64,000 nucleotides of DNA from Takakia lepidozioides (Eukaryota; Streptophyta; Takakiopsida; Takakiales; Takakiaceae), in assembly GCA_030704615.1 (NCBI GenBank), contig CM060734.1, forward strand, positions 22,446,001 to 22,510,000. The letters are read 5' to 3'. The notes under the pieces are model-generated. The model saw nothing but the letters and a program-made list of their open reading frames with translations. It made no database searches and was not told the origin of the DNA. This document shows, piece after piece, positions 42,292 to 55,335 of this stretch. The translations under genes were made by a program, and so were the position numbers. Position 1 is the stretch's first letter, and each line of letters starts with the position of its first letter.

Positions 42292-43415
42292 TCTACACAT
42301 GTCCTCATATTTCACACATTCGAACATGGCTGCCCTCCGTTTCCATTGGCCGGTCCAATCTTCTCACTGTTTTTGACCTCAAGGAATACCCCTGCGAGGA
42401 TTTAGGACCCTTATTTATTTATTGGACGGTTTATGGCGAACAGCAGGCACAATTAGTGATTTTATTTTATTTTATGTTTTCTTCCACTCAGATTCACATA
42501 TCCCTTAGTCTGGTGTAATTTTTTCAATATTAATTGAACCCACAAGAGCTTCCTTCACAAGATTTTGGGTCCAAATTTGAGATATTGGTCGGCTGCTGGA
42601 AGCAAGAGAAAAAGACGTTCACTTTTCTTGAAAGTGAAATTTAGAAGAGCTTTCGGCGTGTTTGCAATCAGCAGCTCAAGGAGTTATTGAGAACACTGGA
42701 GTCATGCCAGCGACCAGCACCTGCTTCCATGTACAAGCAGGATCAGTGATTGTTGCATGAGTTTATGGACGATTGTTTGATACATGCTCCCAAATCTGGT
42801 CTCAAACTACAGCAATTGTGTTCTGAAGTGGGTGGAGTAGGTGGACTGTCCCCCAACCTTGAACTCCATGCACGAACTTGATGTTGTAGTGGAGTCATGC
42901 CGCATCAATCAGTAACAGAATACCCAAATACCATTACAATCACTATGTGAACTTTCAAGCAGCCGCCATGGGATTGGATCCTGGTGGGTTAAGGCTAGCT
43001 TTCGACAGCATCCATGCAAGTTAGTCAGGGCTCTATCTGAAGCAGCACCGCAGGAAACATGTCCAAATTTAAGATGCTGAACTAACTTGCGCACAGGGCT
43101 GCCCCTCTAATCACATTACAAATTGTATGCACTCCCATCTTCAAGCTCTGGAGAAGCTCCACCACCCACACCAGAATTGGGACAGCACTCTGATCTCCTT
43201 CCGCTAGAATCAGAGTCAGTCAGAATCCGTCCTTTAGTCAAGTGCAATTATGGGCTTACTTCCCACTTATGCTGGGTAATTTCCTGTGGATGTCACACAG
43301 GAAATGCCCTCAACAGTGCATCACGGTCAATATTCTCAGGAAATGGTGGATGAATTGAGTAGCTGCACAGATCAATGAATGAAGCAAGACACTCGCACCT
43401 TTCCAGAAAAACATC
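42292..43415. other. No gene recognised
   Basis: A/T-rich, short open frames only. The part next to 43419 may be 3' flank of the PPR gene on the minus strand. Confidence 0.4.
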
Positions 43416-43418
43416 TTC

Positions 43419-45545
43419 TCACAAGTAATCCCCACAGGAACAAACCCCATCTTCGAAATGGTGAAAGCAGTTAGCGTCCGGTACAACAATTGCTCGGCCA
43501 ACAATCTTTGAGATGAATTTGGTGGAGGTGTGGCAGTCACCACACACCCGAAGATTCTTGATGAGACGGAGAGGCGTCCCATATGCTTATGAGCCCAAAA
43601 CCAATGGCCAGCTTCTCACTGTGGAGGCAAAGAGAAAATTCCTTTTGCTGCTCCCCCACCTTGAAAATGGTGAAAGCAGCTGGCATCCCTTACAACAACT
43701 GCTCGCCCAACAATCTTCGAGATAAACTTGGTTGTGGAGTGGCAGTCCCCCCACACGCGAAGGTTCTTGATAATACAAGTAAGTGTCCCAAGGGGTGTGC
43801 TAATCAGCCCAAAAGCAACGGCCAGCTTCTCGCTGTGGTTGCAACAGAAAAGTCTTTCTGCTCCTCTTCATATCATCCAATATAGAGTGCGTTACATGTG
43901 CATATCCAGCCTTCTTAATCTGCAGAGACCACCACTTCAGCTCAGCATGGATATTCTCAACTTCTGGATGTGATTTGTCTTCTACGAGGAATGTATGCAC
44001 CCTGTTGTTGACCTCAGTGGAGCTGTTCCTTCCGAACACCCCTAACTTCCATCATTTTCCTGACCTTTTGTTTGTCATCCCATCTGCCAGTCACAGCATA
44101 GATGTTTGACAGCAGCACATAAGTTGCAGCGTCCTCTGGATCACTCTGGAGAAGATATTTTGCGGCACGTTCAGCTACCTCCAAATCACCATGAACCCTG
44201 CAGCACCAAGTAAGGCCTTCCATGCCGCAGCACCTGGTTTGATTCTCATTTTGTTGATGAAGTCTTCTGCCTCAACCAATCGTCCTGCGCGGCCAAGGAG
44301 GTCCATCATGCAGCCAAAATGCTCCACTTTGGGAGTGAGCCCATGATCCCAACTCATGGAATCAAAGTAATGGCAGCCTTCATCCACCAGGCCCGCACGA
44401 CTACATGCAGAGAGAACATATGTAAAGGTGATACTGCTCGGCTTCATGCCTTCTTGTTGCATTTGTCAAACAGTTGCAGAGCCTCTCCGCCACACCCATA
44501 CTGAGCATATCCTGCAATAATCGCACTCCATGAGACCACATCCCGTTCAACCATGTTGTCGAACACTTGGCGTGAATGTTTCTGCAAGCTCCCACATTTG
44601 GCATACTTGTTAACGAGGGTATTCTCGAGAATGCTGTCTGTCAGTATTCCAGCTTTAATGATGTCCGCGTGGACCTATATGCCCTTTTCCAGGGCTGCCA
44701 GGCTGGCAGCCGCCTTCAGAACACAAATAAAGGTGACCTTATCAGGCAACACATCTTCTCGTATCATCTGCTCATAGCTCTCGAAAGCCTCCCTACCACA
44801 CCCCTGTGGAGTGAGACCACATTCCGTTCTATCATTTTGTCAAACACTTCACGGGCATCCTTCATTCTCCTGCATTTGGCATACATGTCAATGAGGGTTG
44901 TCTCCAGAATGACTCAGGGAATCGAAGTAGCGTCTTCCTTCATTCAGTAGGCCAGAGTGGCTGCATGCAGAGAGGACACATTTGGTATAATTCCAGCTCT
45001 GATGATGTCGCCATGGACCTCTTTGCCCTTTTCCAGGGCTGCCAGGCTTGCACACGCATTGCAATGCACACAAACGGGATGTGGTCGGGCTTCACCCCTT
45101 CCTCCATCATTTGCTCATAGGTCTCCAAGGCCTCCATCCCGCGCCCCATGTACATATCCTGCAAGCATGGCGTTCCACAACACCAAATCTCGTTCAGCCA
45201 GAGTGTTGAAAACTCCCTCCGCATCCTCAATGCTCCCACATCTGGCAAACATGTCCACCAGGGCAGTGTTCAGGATCACATCTGGTACAATTGCAGCTTT
45301 GGCGATGAAACCATGCACCTCTTTGCCCTTTTCCAGGGCTGCCAGGCTTGCACACGCACTGTAAACGTAAACAAACGCGATCTGGTCGGGCTTCACCCCT
45401 TCCCCCATCATTTGCTCATAGGTCTCCAACGCCTCCATCCCGTGCCCCTGCTATGTATATCCTGCAAGCATCGCCCTCCACGACACCACATCTTGTTCAG
45501 CCATACTGTCGAACACTCCCTCCATACGTGTCCACTCCTCTTTCA
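43419..45545 (-). pseudogene. PPR-DYW protein pseudogene, C-terminal part
   Basis: PLS-class PPR proteins with a DYW domain edit cytidines in plant organelle RNA. On the minus strand, PPR units run from 45545 to about 44180 (GKEVHGFIAKAAIVPDVILN, TALVDMFARCGSIEDAEGVF, TFTYVLSACSRAGLVDEGCH, then KVEHFGCMMDLLGRAGRLVE). E/E+ motifs follow (AATYVLLSNIYAVTGRWDD, NRVHTFLVEDKSHPE, 44220-43950). DYW-domain sequence lies at 43830-43419. The zinc/catalytic parts HSEKLA and CGDCH are recognisable, and the protein ends CSCGDYL, with Leu for the usual Trp. Many frameshifts separate the units, so it is a pseudogene as it stands. The DYW segment is present twice in tandem. Confidence 0.87.
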
Positions 45546-46180
45546 GAAGCTGTGGTCATGGTTGAGGTGCCTGATTTTATCAACTGTGCAGCTGCAGCTG
45601 CTGCCTTTAGTTGAACATCTACCCATGCAGGTTTCTTGTAGCTACTGATCCATATGGAATCATAGGTAATCTGGGCTTGAAGTCCAGCCCTCTTGGATGA
45701 ATCTGGACCCACACTCTATCCCTGCTCCTTCAGCTATCCATGCCTCTGCACAAATCATGCACACATCCTTGCCTTGCTGCTAGCAGCTGACAATGACAGC
45801 CTAGATTTGTTCTAGGGAACACCCAACTCAACTTATCACACTAGTTCCTATGCTCAATTGCATCTGCTACTCTCTGTAATCCAACAGGCATTCACCTTTT
45901 TGCCTCGATTGTCTCACCGTTGACTGGGGGTCAGAAAAGTATTCATTCCACAGCTTCTCCTCGTCTCTGTTACCTGTTTCTGGATATTTCCCTGTTGTCA
46001 CATTGGCAGTATCATGTCAAAGTCACTCCAAACTATCAAAGATTCACTTCAACATGAGATTTAGGGCTGATTCTGATAAGAGGGAAAAACAGGGTGCAAT
46101 GTGTTGAAGAAGATGCCTTCATTAGCATTGGTTTTTATCAATTGTGCCCTGCTGCTGCGGCTTCCAGTTGACCATCTACT
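45546..46180 (-). pseudogene. PDF-motif exons (OSB-like) inserted in the PPR region
   Basis: Minus strand: exon half 1 reads NRDEEKLWNEYFSDP (about 46005-45960), and an intron-like stretch with GT at the AAAAG|GTGAATGC junction follows. Exon half 2 includes QITYDSIWISSYKKPAWVDV (about 45680-45600). Together these make the ~50-residue PDF motif of plant organellar single-stranded DNA-binding proteins. Because the intron is kept, this is a DNA-level duplicate, not a retrocopy. It interrupts PPR sequence on both sides. Confidence 0.6.
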
Positions 46181-46740
46181 GGCATGCAGGTTTCCAGACC
46201 TTTCATCTTGATGCACTTAAGCAAGAGACAGACAAACAATCTGCTGAAATGCCTCCTACATTTGGCATACATGTCCACGAGGGTATTGTTCAGAATGACA
46301 TCTGGTACAATTCCAGCTTTCGCGATGCAACCATGCACCTCTTTGCCCTTTTCCAGGGCTGCCAGGCTTGCACATGCATTGCAAATGCACACAAACGTGA
46401 TGTGGTTGGGCTTCACACCTTCCCCCATCATTTGATCATCGGACTCCAAAGCCACCATCCCACGTCCCTGCTGTGCATACCCTGCAAGCATCGAGCGCCA
46501 CGACACCACACCTTGTTCAGCCATAGTGTTGAAAACTCCCTTCGCATCCTTGGCGTGAATCCACTTTGGATAATGTGAGTGTGCACCTGCTTTCCAGCTT
46601 CCAGACCTTTCATCTTGATGCACTTAAGCAAGAGACAGACAAACGTATCTGAATCTGCTGAAATGCCTCCTACATTTGGCATACATGTCCACGAGGGCAT
46701 TGTTCTGCGAATTGCTTGGTCTGCATGCAAACACATTAAA
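46181..46740 (-). pseudogene. PPR N-terminal units, partly duplicated
   Basis: DTFVCLLLKCIKMKGLEAGK and QVHTHIIQSGFT lie at about 46640-46560. They are followed by VVSWRSMLAGYAQQGRGMVA, TFVCICNACASLAALEKGKE and VDMYAKC, then, at about 46190-46240, a second start of FVCLLLKCIKMKGLET, which runs straight into the PDF-motif exon. The duplicated first unit marks a rearrangement breakpoint. Confidence 0.8.
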
Positions 46741-46796
46741 CATAACTGTTTGGCGTCTCATAATTGCGTGACCTAACTAGAAATGTTGGTTTAGGC

Positions 46797-46830
46797 GCTC
46801 TCTCTCTCTCTCTCACACTCTCTCTTCAGT
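46797..46830. repeat. (CT)n microsatellite
   Basis: About ten CT units, interrupted once by CACA. Confidence 0.85.
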
Positions 46831-47099
46831 GGGGCAAATCACACAAAGCAAATTGATGCTTGTGTAAAGAGATTTCTAGAGGATATCTGGAAAACTCGGA
46901 TCAATTGTCTGTTCCAAGGTAAGACATACTACCGGCGTCAGCCCGTAACAAAGGTAGTTTCTGTTCCTTTGTGTTCCGCTCTTATCAGTACATTCTCTCT
47001 CCCTTCAGTGCCATCACAGAAGGGACCGACACAAAAGAGTGAGCTCAAAAATGCTTCACTTCTTGGATTTCAAAGCGGGATTTCCGTGTTTGCCTGAAA

Positions 47100-47340
47100 G
47101 AATCCAGTGATCTTGTTTCCTGGAGCCTGGATCGCTCCGACGCCCGCAACCAACTGAATGCTCCATAAAAAGAGTTACGAGTCCATACCTTTCTTCAATT
47201 CCCCTGCCATTGAGAAGCCGCATCTCCATTGCACAACCATCAATCTGTCCGCCTTCACATCTTTCAGCATCATTTGCTCGCACATCCCCAAACCCTCCAT
47301 TCCACACACCTGTCGCGCATACGATGCAAGTGCGCGGATT
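47100..47340 (-). pseudogene. Short PPR-like fragment
   Basis: GMEGLGMCEQMMLKDVKADR resembles the A(L)xxYEQM...GVKPD end of a PPR unit. It is isolated, and a stop follows soon after. Confidence 0.45.
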
Positions 47341-49447
47341 TGACGAGAGAAAGAGAGCCTATTCTCGCCTCTGCTAAAACCAGTTCCAACTTTGTCGTCA
47401 TTGGAATAATGATAAAAGGCTAGAAATCACCTGGAGTGAAAGATGACAGTAAACCGTGGATGAATATGGAGTTTCGTCCACAGCCCGAGGTGGCGATGGC
47501 GGTGATGAAGCTCGGCAGGCACACGGGCACCACGACCACAGCTAGGGCCGCGCTCTAGCTGCTCTGTGGCCGCCTCAAGCCTCTTGCAGTCTGCCATGTG
47601 TGCACAGGATTGATATCACGGTGGCTCACTGGGATCCTGTAACTTCCGCTTCACTGCCAACCCTTCCTTGTGTGGATTGCATCTAGGGTTCTGGGCCAGT
47701 CGCTTGTGACTACATTCTATGCGCGTTGTGGATTGTAGCTTGCGGCTGATTGTTTCATATTTCCTCAGATGCTCCCAATTCATGTAGGTTGGAGTGTTCG
47801 CGGGGTGTGATTGTTGTTGGGAGGTCCGATCTTCACTCGTTGTCATGACCTGAGTACCAAGAAAGTAGGTGCTAAGGAGGTCGAAGTGAAGCGTGTCTGC
47901 AATTAAGGAAGGTGAGTTACAATTTGCTCGATTTCCGTTTGTTTGTCTGGTTAGTCGGTTGTCCGACGGATTGAAATTCGATCTGTGAGGTACTGCATGG
48001 AGTCTTGTCTCCTACCTTCCTGCACTTGAACTTCTGGTTGTTTGTCTGCATTTGAGTTTCATAAAAATCACGAAACCGACGAGTGTCATGTACCCCTCTT
48101 TCCAGGATTGAACTCTGTGTTTTCTTGGCATTCTGATAGCGTGTACAACATCGTCCCCTCATATGCATCATAATCCCTTAACAATACTGGATGATTGTGT
48201 ATCAGAATTCATTTTATCCCAATTTTGTCTTTGCTAATTCATGCTCAGCGACTTTACCTGACTCAATTTAGAGAGGTTTGATTTGTAGATTTATTTGGAA
48301 TGCGGTATCATCACATCAAATGGGGAATGGCAGGGATGTTATAAGATCCATAACAGTCGCGAGGTGGCATCATGCTGCATGGATTGCACCTGGAGTGCAA
48401 TGTTAGATAGCGTCCAGGGCCAGTTCTTTTATCTTCCAAGCTCCTTTGCACGTGGCGCAGACATTGCCAGACCATGAACTGGACACGCATATGGCATGAC
48501 TACGTATGATCCTCACGTCAGTGGAAATTACTATGACTGCGGTCCTTTCAGTATGGATCAAACCGTATTTGAAAGGGAATTTCACAGGTACTACATCTTT
48601 GATTCACTGGCAGGAAGTATTTGACCTGAGTGTGGCTAGTGGCCATACTTGCAAATAATTCAGTAAACATTTGAATTCTTTGCTCAGAAAGTTAGCCTCA
48701 AGACCATCGACATTGCAAATGCCAGTTTCCCAGTCTAGGGACAGATCCATAGGGGATTCACCAATCTTAATCAGAGATGGAGTACAATCCTCTACACCCA
48801 TTTTTAGAGAAAATTTCATAGAACTCCTCCCCAATAGCCTTCTTTTCTGTTTGCATTTACCTTTCACACTCACCTTTGGTTGAGCAAGCACTCACAGTCC
48901 TCTTCATGGAGCCGAACAACAGGTTCTTCCACAATGCTCTGTCTCTCATGTGAGAAATATCTTTGTTGTGATTGGTTTATGGAACTGGATTGGTTGCAGT
49001 TGAGCTTGGACTGTCACAAAGTTGGAGGAAGGGAATTTGTGAGCTATGTGCTAGCTACAAGTGAGATATCTTGACATCGGGCAGACAAAGATGGGTTGGG
49101 AGAATCATGGACAGTCAAGCTGCAGAGGCCTTGATATTGTCTCTAAGAACCAGAAGGTTACTGTCAGCCTGATGCTTTATGTGGTGTATAGTTATTGACA
49201 TCATTTGGAATCTGACGTGTGCTGTTTCTTTGTCTAGGCACTCTTAGTTGCATCCATCTTGAGTGCAGTGGCTTCCTTCGATAGGTCCATAAAGATTCCC
49301 ACCTGTCTGTGTGCTGTGTTGGCCCGCATCAAGGCCTGTTGTAAAGGCATTAGGGTTTGGATGGGTCTCCTGCAGCATGAGCAAACCATCAAAGGTTAGA
49401 AAGTCGTGATATGTAGTGGCAGTGTGTATGGGTGGTGGTGTGGCCAG
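47341..49447. other. No gene recognised; possible 5' region of the J-domain gene
   Basis: Only short open frames on both strands. The first exon and promoter of the gene at 49448 should lie here, but I could not place a start codon or a TATA box with any confidence. Confidence 0.35.
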
Positions 49448-51616
49448 GATTTTTATAAGGTGCTCGATGTGGAGTATGATGCCTCAGATGACTCTATACG
49501 CACCAACTACTTGCGGCTTGCTCTGGTATGTGGTTTGTCCTTTTAACTGCTCCTTTTCTCTTCTTTGGCTTTAATTCAGTAGTCCTTTGGTTCTGGGTTT
49601 TGTTCTGCGTCCCCTGGGCCTGTTGCGCATTGCTACTAACTTAATATGCTTTTTTCTTTTTTCTTTTCTCTCTCTCACTCTCTAGGCTACAGTTCTATCC
49701 GCGTTCTGCAAGAACATCAAGTCCCAACTACTTTGTCTGCATCTCTCTCTCTCCCTCTCTTCTCCAGTCTTTGAGACGATTCAGCGTGTATAGGCCAAGG
49801 ATTGAGACAGGTAGATTGGATAAGCTGCGACACACTGCTTGAGCTACATAAGACAGGCTGGAGATTGAGACCACAGAAGATGTCTTCTTTCACCGTTGAA
49901 ATCCAGGACGCTACTTTGTCGTTTTAGAGACTGCCACTCCCTGACATAGATCTTCCAGTACCAAGGTCACATATGCCTTGGGCCATATGGCTCTCCACCT
50001 TAAAGAATTTCTTGACGGCTGATTTTAGTTTTATTTTTGCGCTGTCTGGTTGTGGGACCCACTTTTCTATCTTGTGTCTTACACTCTCTTTGAGCTCCCT
50101 ATGGATGTTGAAAAGTTCCTTCGTTTGTTGTTTCTGTCACTCTCCATTCGGCATTGGGTCATAAAGGTAAGAGAGGTGTAGTTTCTTACCTTCCTTGAGC
50201 AGCATTATAACTAGATGAACTGTGAAAGATTTTGCATGTTAACAGAGTCCATCCTGAGCAATTTCCTCCCCCTGCCATCTTATGCAGAAGTGGCACCCAG
50301 ACAAACATAGTGGTGCAGATGCAGCCACCCTTAAGTTCCAGGAGATCAATGAGGCTTACCGAGGTGTGTTCTTTTTAATATTACAGTAAAGTTATAAGGA
50401 ATGGAGCATTCTGTCCAGGAGTTGTTGTTAGAAACATATAATGATAGCCTAGGGTTTGTTTAATAATGGACAAAGGCTATTCTAGATAAGAATCCTTGCC
50501 AAGCAGCCTACAATGGCTTTGCCAGGTTTGAAGAGGTATAGGGACATGAATTCCGACTTGGTAGCATCAGAGAGTAGGTCCAGACAGCCCTATTGTTGAT
50601 AGTTGTTGGAAACATCATCTACTTACCCATGTGAGGCTCATTGGGTCTGAAGTATAGGTGAATAATGTCATGAAGAGAGGCCTAACAAAGCATTTGTGGG
50701 ATGGATGGTTTGGTGGGGCAGTGCTTAGTGATCCAGTGAAGCGGCTTGAATATGATATGCAGGGTAACTATGATGTTCAGGACTACAACATCACGGTAGG
50801 AATCAACCAATCAACCTCCCTACTTTGGCGTCATTATTTAACCTTTTTAATCTACTCTCATCTCTCTCCCAGACGTCTTATGAGTTCTCATCTCTCCCAG
50901 AGGCACTGCACCTTCGTGGAACATTTTGGGGTTGCTCCAAGGATTTTGTGTCTTCACTGGTGTATTCTACTGTGCCTCTCGTGTATCTTTCTTCGGTTTT
51001 TTCTTTCTACTTCTCTCTGGTCATGTTTTCTAGAGATGAAAGGGGTCCATCCGCTTTCTTATCACTCTTGCCTTTCCTTTGCAATTCCTTCCATCCCTCA
51101 CCTGTGAGGGAATCCTCCACTTCTCTCCTTTAACACCCACGTATTCACTTTAATACTCCCTTCACTCACTTACACTTACACGAGGCCGAATATGAAACAT
51201 GCCTGACGTCAATCCTCCCCTTGGCCTGTCATAATAGTCTTCTTTGTTTCTGTTTAAGGTCTTTTGTTGTTGTTCAAGTTAGTCCCGCCAGTGTGGATGC
51301 ATAAGGTTTCTTTTTTTCCTTTGTGCTTTTGTGAGGAGGTCATTTCTTTCGTTATTTGTCGCTGAAGTGAATTTTTAAAATGCAATGTGATGGCCATATG
51401 AGATTGTGATGCAACTGTTTAATGGCTTGCTCGTTATATTGTCTTTCTCTTCACCGTTCTAAGTGCTGACTAGTATGGGAGGAAAGTTGTCAAGAGTGCT
51501 ATATGGCAGGCAGAAGGGGTTTTACTGATGGATGCTTGGATGCAGGATTATTTGAAGCGTTTTAAAGGCTTAATACTGACATGCAATGGGCTAGGAATAA
51601 ACAAGCATGCTAATTG
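49448..51616 (+). CDS. J-domain (DnaJ/Hsp40) protein, four exons recognised, partial
   Basis: J-domain proteins recruit Hsp70 and stimulate its ATPase through the HPD loop. Exon 1 ends at 49525 ([15 protein letters not shown]...RLAL). Exon 2 is 50288-50363 and begins KWHPDKHSG, with HPD intact, ending QEINEAY. Exon 3 is 50722-50795 ([19 protein letters not shown]). Exon 4 is 51546-51616 ([19 protein letters not shown]). Each junction has AG before and GT after (GTATGT, GTGTGT, GTAGGA, GTAAGC), and the phases match across them: 0, 1 and 0. The splice-joined frame has no stop. Helices II and III and the YxVLSDP ending are as in plant small J proteins, which share the LILTCNGLG tail. The start and last exon were not found: upstream of 49448 the frame reaches a stop at 49397 without a Met. 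Introns are about 762, 358 and 750 bp. Confidence 0.85.
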
Positions 51617-53025
51617 GTAAGCGTATCTTCTTTTAGTGGTGGCTCTTCACTAGTTCATGAGTGCGCTTTCTCTCACTTTCTAATGTCCTTCCTCTGTCTC
51701 TCCGCCATCATGCAACGCGTGAGTACATTCTCTCTGTATATTGGATGTTGGGATGTGCTGTCTGGTGAAGGGTCCAAGATATTCGTGCCACAATCCTCAC
51801 TTGCTTTGGTGTTTCTTGGTACGTCAGTGGTGACACAGCACACTAGAACATCAATAGCTGTTGAGCTGAGTGGTGTCATCTGAGTGTAACACAAACCAAC
51901 CTGGGCCGTTGTTGAAGAGCTCAAGCCACAAGGTATACGAGTTCCTCCACCCTCCACACGTGTGCATGAAGATCTGCTGACAGAGGAACACTTACAGGTC
52001 TTGGCTAGTATGCAAATGTGCCCAAGGCAAGAGAAGCAAGAGACAGAAAAAGGATTTGATTATGTACAGGGAGGTCTTTATGACCTTCAAGAGGGATAGA
52101 GAGAAAGGATTGGTGAGGCAAGTTGGTTTTTCCTAGCTAGTAAAAGCCATGTGGGAGGTCCTCACCTTTTCTGGTCACTCAATAGGGTTGAGAGTGAGAG
52201 TTTGGGAGACAGTGACAAGGACCTCCAAAGTGGGTGAGCGGGTGTTGATTACTGGCAGACCGGATGACCATGTTCTTGTCAAGTCAAGTGCAGTTGCAGA
52301 CAAAGAGCAGTGCTGTCCTCATGATGTTTGACACTCTTTGTGTGGGCACTTAGGATGGCGGGAGAATGTACCGGCACATTCAAACTCAACTGCGAGGGAC
52401 GTAAGTGCTGTTGACCAAGGGTGCCAACTACTCTGCACACACAGCAGCTTTCACTCATTGGAGCTGTTTCTCTGTAATGCCTTCCTCTCACTACTCTAGG
52501 TTACTTCCAGTTTGATAGCCAGAACCCCGTCCCAAAGCTTGGATGTGGTTTGTTGTGAAGGAGGAGACATTGTCACCCACTAAGGAAGGATTTCTTTGTG
52601 TGTGGGTAGAGTCACGTGGTATTCAGACGCATTCGACTGGGACATGTATATCAGTGCTAGTTTGGAGAGAGGAAGAATCCCCATGGTCCTGGAAAGATCC
52701 AATCCTGGTGTCCACCATCAAGCATTGCTGTAGCCCAATAGTTTTGGCAAAGGAGTTTTTAATTTTGTTGCCAAGTTTATTGTGGCAAGTGTCACAAGAA
52801 TCTTGGAAACCACATGTGGTGTTAGCAACCTCTCCTCCAGTCCCTGTATAGTTGTAAAAGATTGAGCAACTACATAGCATGTCACTGATTAATCTTTTAG
52901 ATGGGATTTTCCAAAGGTGTTTGTATAAGGGAAACAATGAATATGATGGGTAGGTCTGCGGACTATATTGTATAATCTGACAATCTGCCAACCTTGTAAG
53001 AATTTTATTGGAGATTTGGTTAAAA
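51617..53025. other. No further gene recognised
   Basis: The 3' end of the J-domain gene may lie at the left side. A 102-codon frame at 52543-52851 resembles nothing known. Confidence 0.35.
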
Positions 53026-53026
53026 A

Positions 53027-53271
53027 GAAAAGTCATAGTTAAAAGTCTTGCGGAATATATTTTTAAGGGAGATTGTCAAATGTTTGAGTAAGGTATAATC
53101 TTGGACACTTAAGTTGAGAACAAGAAAATTAATGTGGGAATCTAATACAAGAAAAGTCATAGTTAAAAGTTTTGGAATATATTTTTAAGGGAGATTGTGA
53201 AATGTTTGAGTAAGGTATAATAGTAGACACTTGAAAATTGACAATAAAATTAATGTGGGAATCTGATGCAA
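53027..53271. repeat. Tandem duplication of a ~125-bp unit
   Basis: AAAAGTCATAGTTAAAAGT...AATATATTTTTAAGGGAGAT...TTAATGTGGGAATCT occurs at about 53027-53150 and again at 53152-53271. AAGGGAGATTGTCAAATG looks like a polypurine tract followed by an LTR start, but no partner LTR was found. Confidence 0.75.
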
Positions 53272-53499
53272 GATGCAATCTCTGATAACACATTCCGACC
53301 CCTTTGGTCTATCAAATTTTTATCACCCCCTCCAGAGAGTGAGTGACAGAGAATTGCATGGCATTATGGGCATGACTACCACTTGGTGACATGAAATTAG
53401 AAGGGTAGAAGAGAGTGACCTGTCAATAGCAGTTGTTCAGCGATGGGGAGCCTCACAAACTGTCTCATCTGGCATCATTGTAACCATTTTTGCACACCC

Positions 53500-55150
53500 T
53501 GTTTCATGTAATCTGGATACTATGGACTAGGTAGCCTTGGAGGCCAGACCGCTTCAGTTTCAATGTCAAAAGTGCACTCTTCAAGGCCATTAGCACCCAT
53601 GTGATGCCAATGATCTAGGTATGTTTGGGGATGATGGCACTCAGCCCGCATCGTTGCTTTATCTCCACTCTTGACTTTAGTGACAAAGTGTAATGACCTT
53701 CTTGGCCTTCCCCTTGCCATGAGTGCTTTGTCCAACAATGCTACAGTGACCTGCATTTCTGGTTTCTGAGGTCTCGTCCTTGAACCTCCCTCCTCCGAGC
53801 CCAGGCTCCAACTATGAGTATTTCCAGCCTGCACATCACTCTGAACAACAAGCTCTCCTGCAGCAATACTCACCTTCATCTCTCCTTCATACAGCACCAC
53901 CGAGTCACCCTCTTCATGATCTTCCCCAATTCTTTCCTCCATTAAACTGTCACTTGGTGGAGCGGCAGTTCCAGAGCTGCTCTGCTCTTGCTTTTTCGGT
54001 CAATGCTTGAGCTTGCATTGAGCATTCTCAGATCTCCTAGCGTCCCCGGGTCCCATGCCCTTTGCTGGTCACAGTTCATTGGCTGACCTCTGAACGCTAT
54101 CAGGTCAACCAGGGTCTTCTTAGCAGAAAGGCCAACCTTCTCTTTCTCTTCCCTATGCATCCTCTTCATCCCAAGATGCATCTCTCTAAGAGAGTCAAAC
54201 TTTGATGCTAGTTTCCCCATATTCCAGATCAAGAATGAACACAACAAGAGTGTTGAAACGTGAGAAGATTTCAAACCTTTCTCGTGAACGGTACTCAAAT
54301 CTCCCATCTTTTGCTCCGTGGGTAGGAATTCAAGTATCCTTCCATCAACATCTACAGTTTCAAGCTTTTGGCACGAACTGGTGATTTCAGCTGACTCACA
54401 TCTGATCCCAAGTTGTCATGCAAGTTGATGTCTCTTGTGCTCTCAACCATCATCCTTCTGAACATACTATCCTCCTTGTCATCCTTCCCATGTGCTACAT
54501 TGGTCATATGGCCTCCTTTACTTGAGTGTCTGATTCCAGAGGCATCTTGCCAGACTTTGCAAGTCCTCTTTCCAGATCAATAGCTGTTTCCAGAGCTTCA
54601 TTCACATCCCCAATTGTTCTCCCTAAGAGTGTTGTTACAATCTCAGGTTTCAATCTTTTCACAAATCTCATCTTTCGCTCAATGTCAGAAGCTTGAGCTT
54701 TGCAACACCAACAATCCAATCTGTGAAAATACTTACATACCTCCTCGTTGTCTTCTTGCTTTATATTGTCCAACATCATCCTGGTTTCAGTCTGTGCATG
54801 AGCCCCTCCAAATTTTAAGATGGCTGCAATCTAAAACTCCCACCAATTGTTGAGTTTAGGGTTCTGCATCTTATACCATGTGTCTGCTCGCGCTTGAAGG
54901 TTCAGCCTCGCCAACTTTAAGAGCTTGTCTTCTCCAAAGCCCCGAAGCTCTCCTTCCAAGTATAGCTCATCGAACCAAAGATGAATACCCTCATTTCTCC
55001 TCCCTTCAAATGGCCTGTCCAAGCGAACCCAATTGTTCACCATCGCATACAAATGTTGCTTTCTTTGCTCTTCACAGCATAGTAGACTTAGAAAGGTTCC
55101 AACACTTGGTCCTTTATGTAGGCACAAGAGTAAGAGCAACATTTTCTCTC
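53500..55150 (-). pseudogene. Gag fragment of another LTR retrotransposon
   Basis: Minus strand: FEGRRNEGIHLWFDELYLEG, KLARLNLQARADTWYKMQNP (about 55030-54840), then KQEDNEEVCKYFHRLDCWC, RFVKRLKPEIVTTLLGRTIG and DVNEALETAIDLERGLAK (54760-54530). This is the capsid-type retrotransposon gag domain. A stop and frame change near 54832 split it. Further minus-strand frames at 54307-53942 and 53942-53520 may be the rest of gag. No protease or RT is present. Confidence 0.75.
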
Positions 55151-55335
55151 AACCAAGGTTCCATGATACACATGCTAATCATAAGAGCGGTAATTAGTTC
55201 TGAGACAACGGTGATCCTTATCAGACCAGATCAGACCTCCCTTCTACTCAACCACTCTAGGTCCTCCTATTTTAGTTTTTATTTTTGCAAAGCACACATG
55301 CACCTCTCATAATCTAAGGTCCTTTGAGCGCACAG

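Noticed and set aside
53075-53100. Polypurine tract plus LTR start (AAGGGAGATTGTC)
   Set aside because: No matching LTR or internal element sequence; the local tandem duplication explains the repeat.
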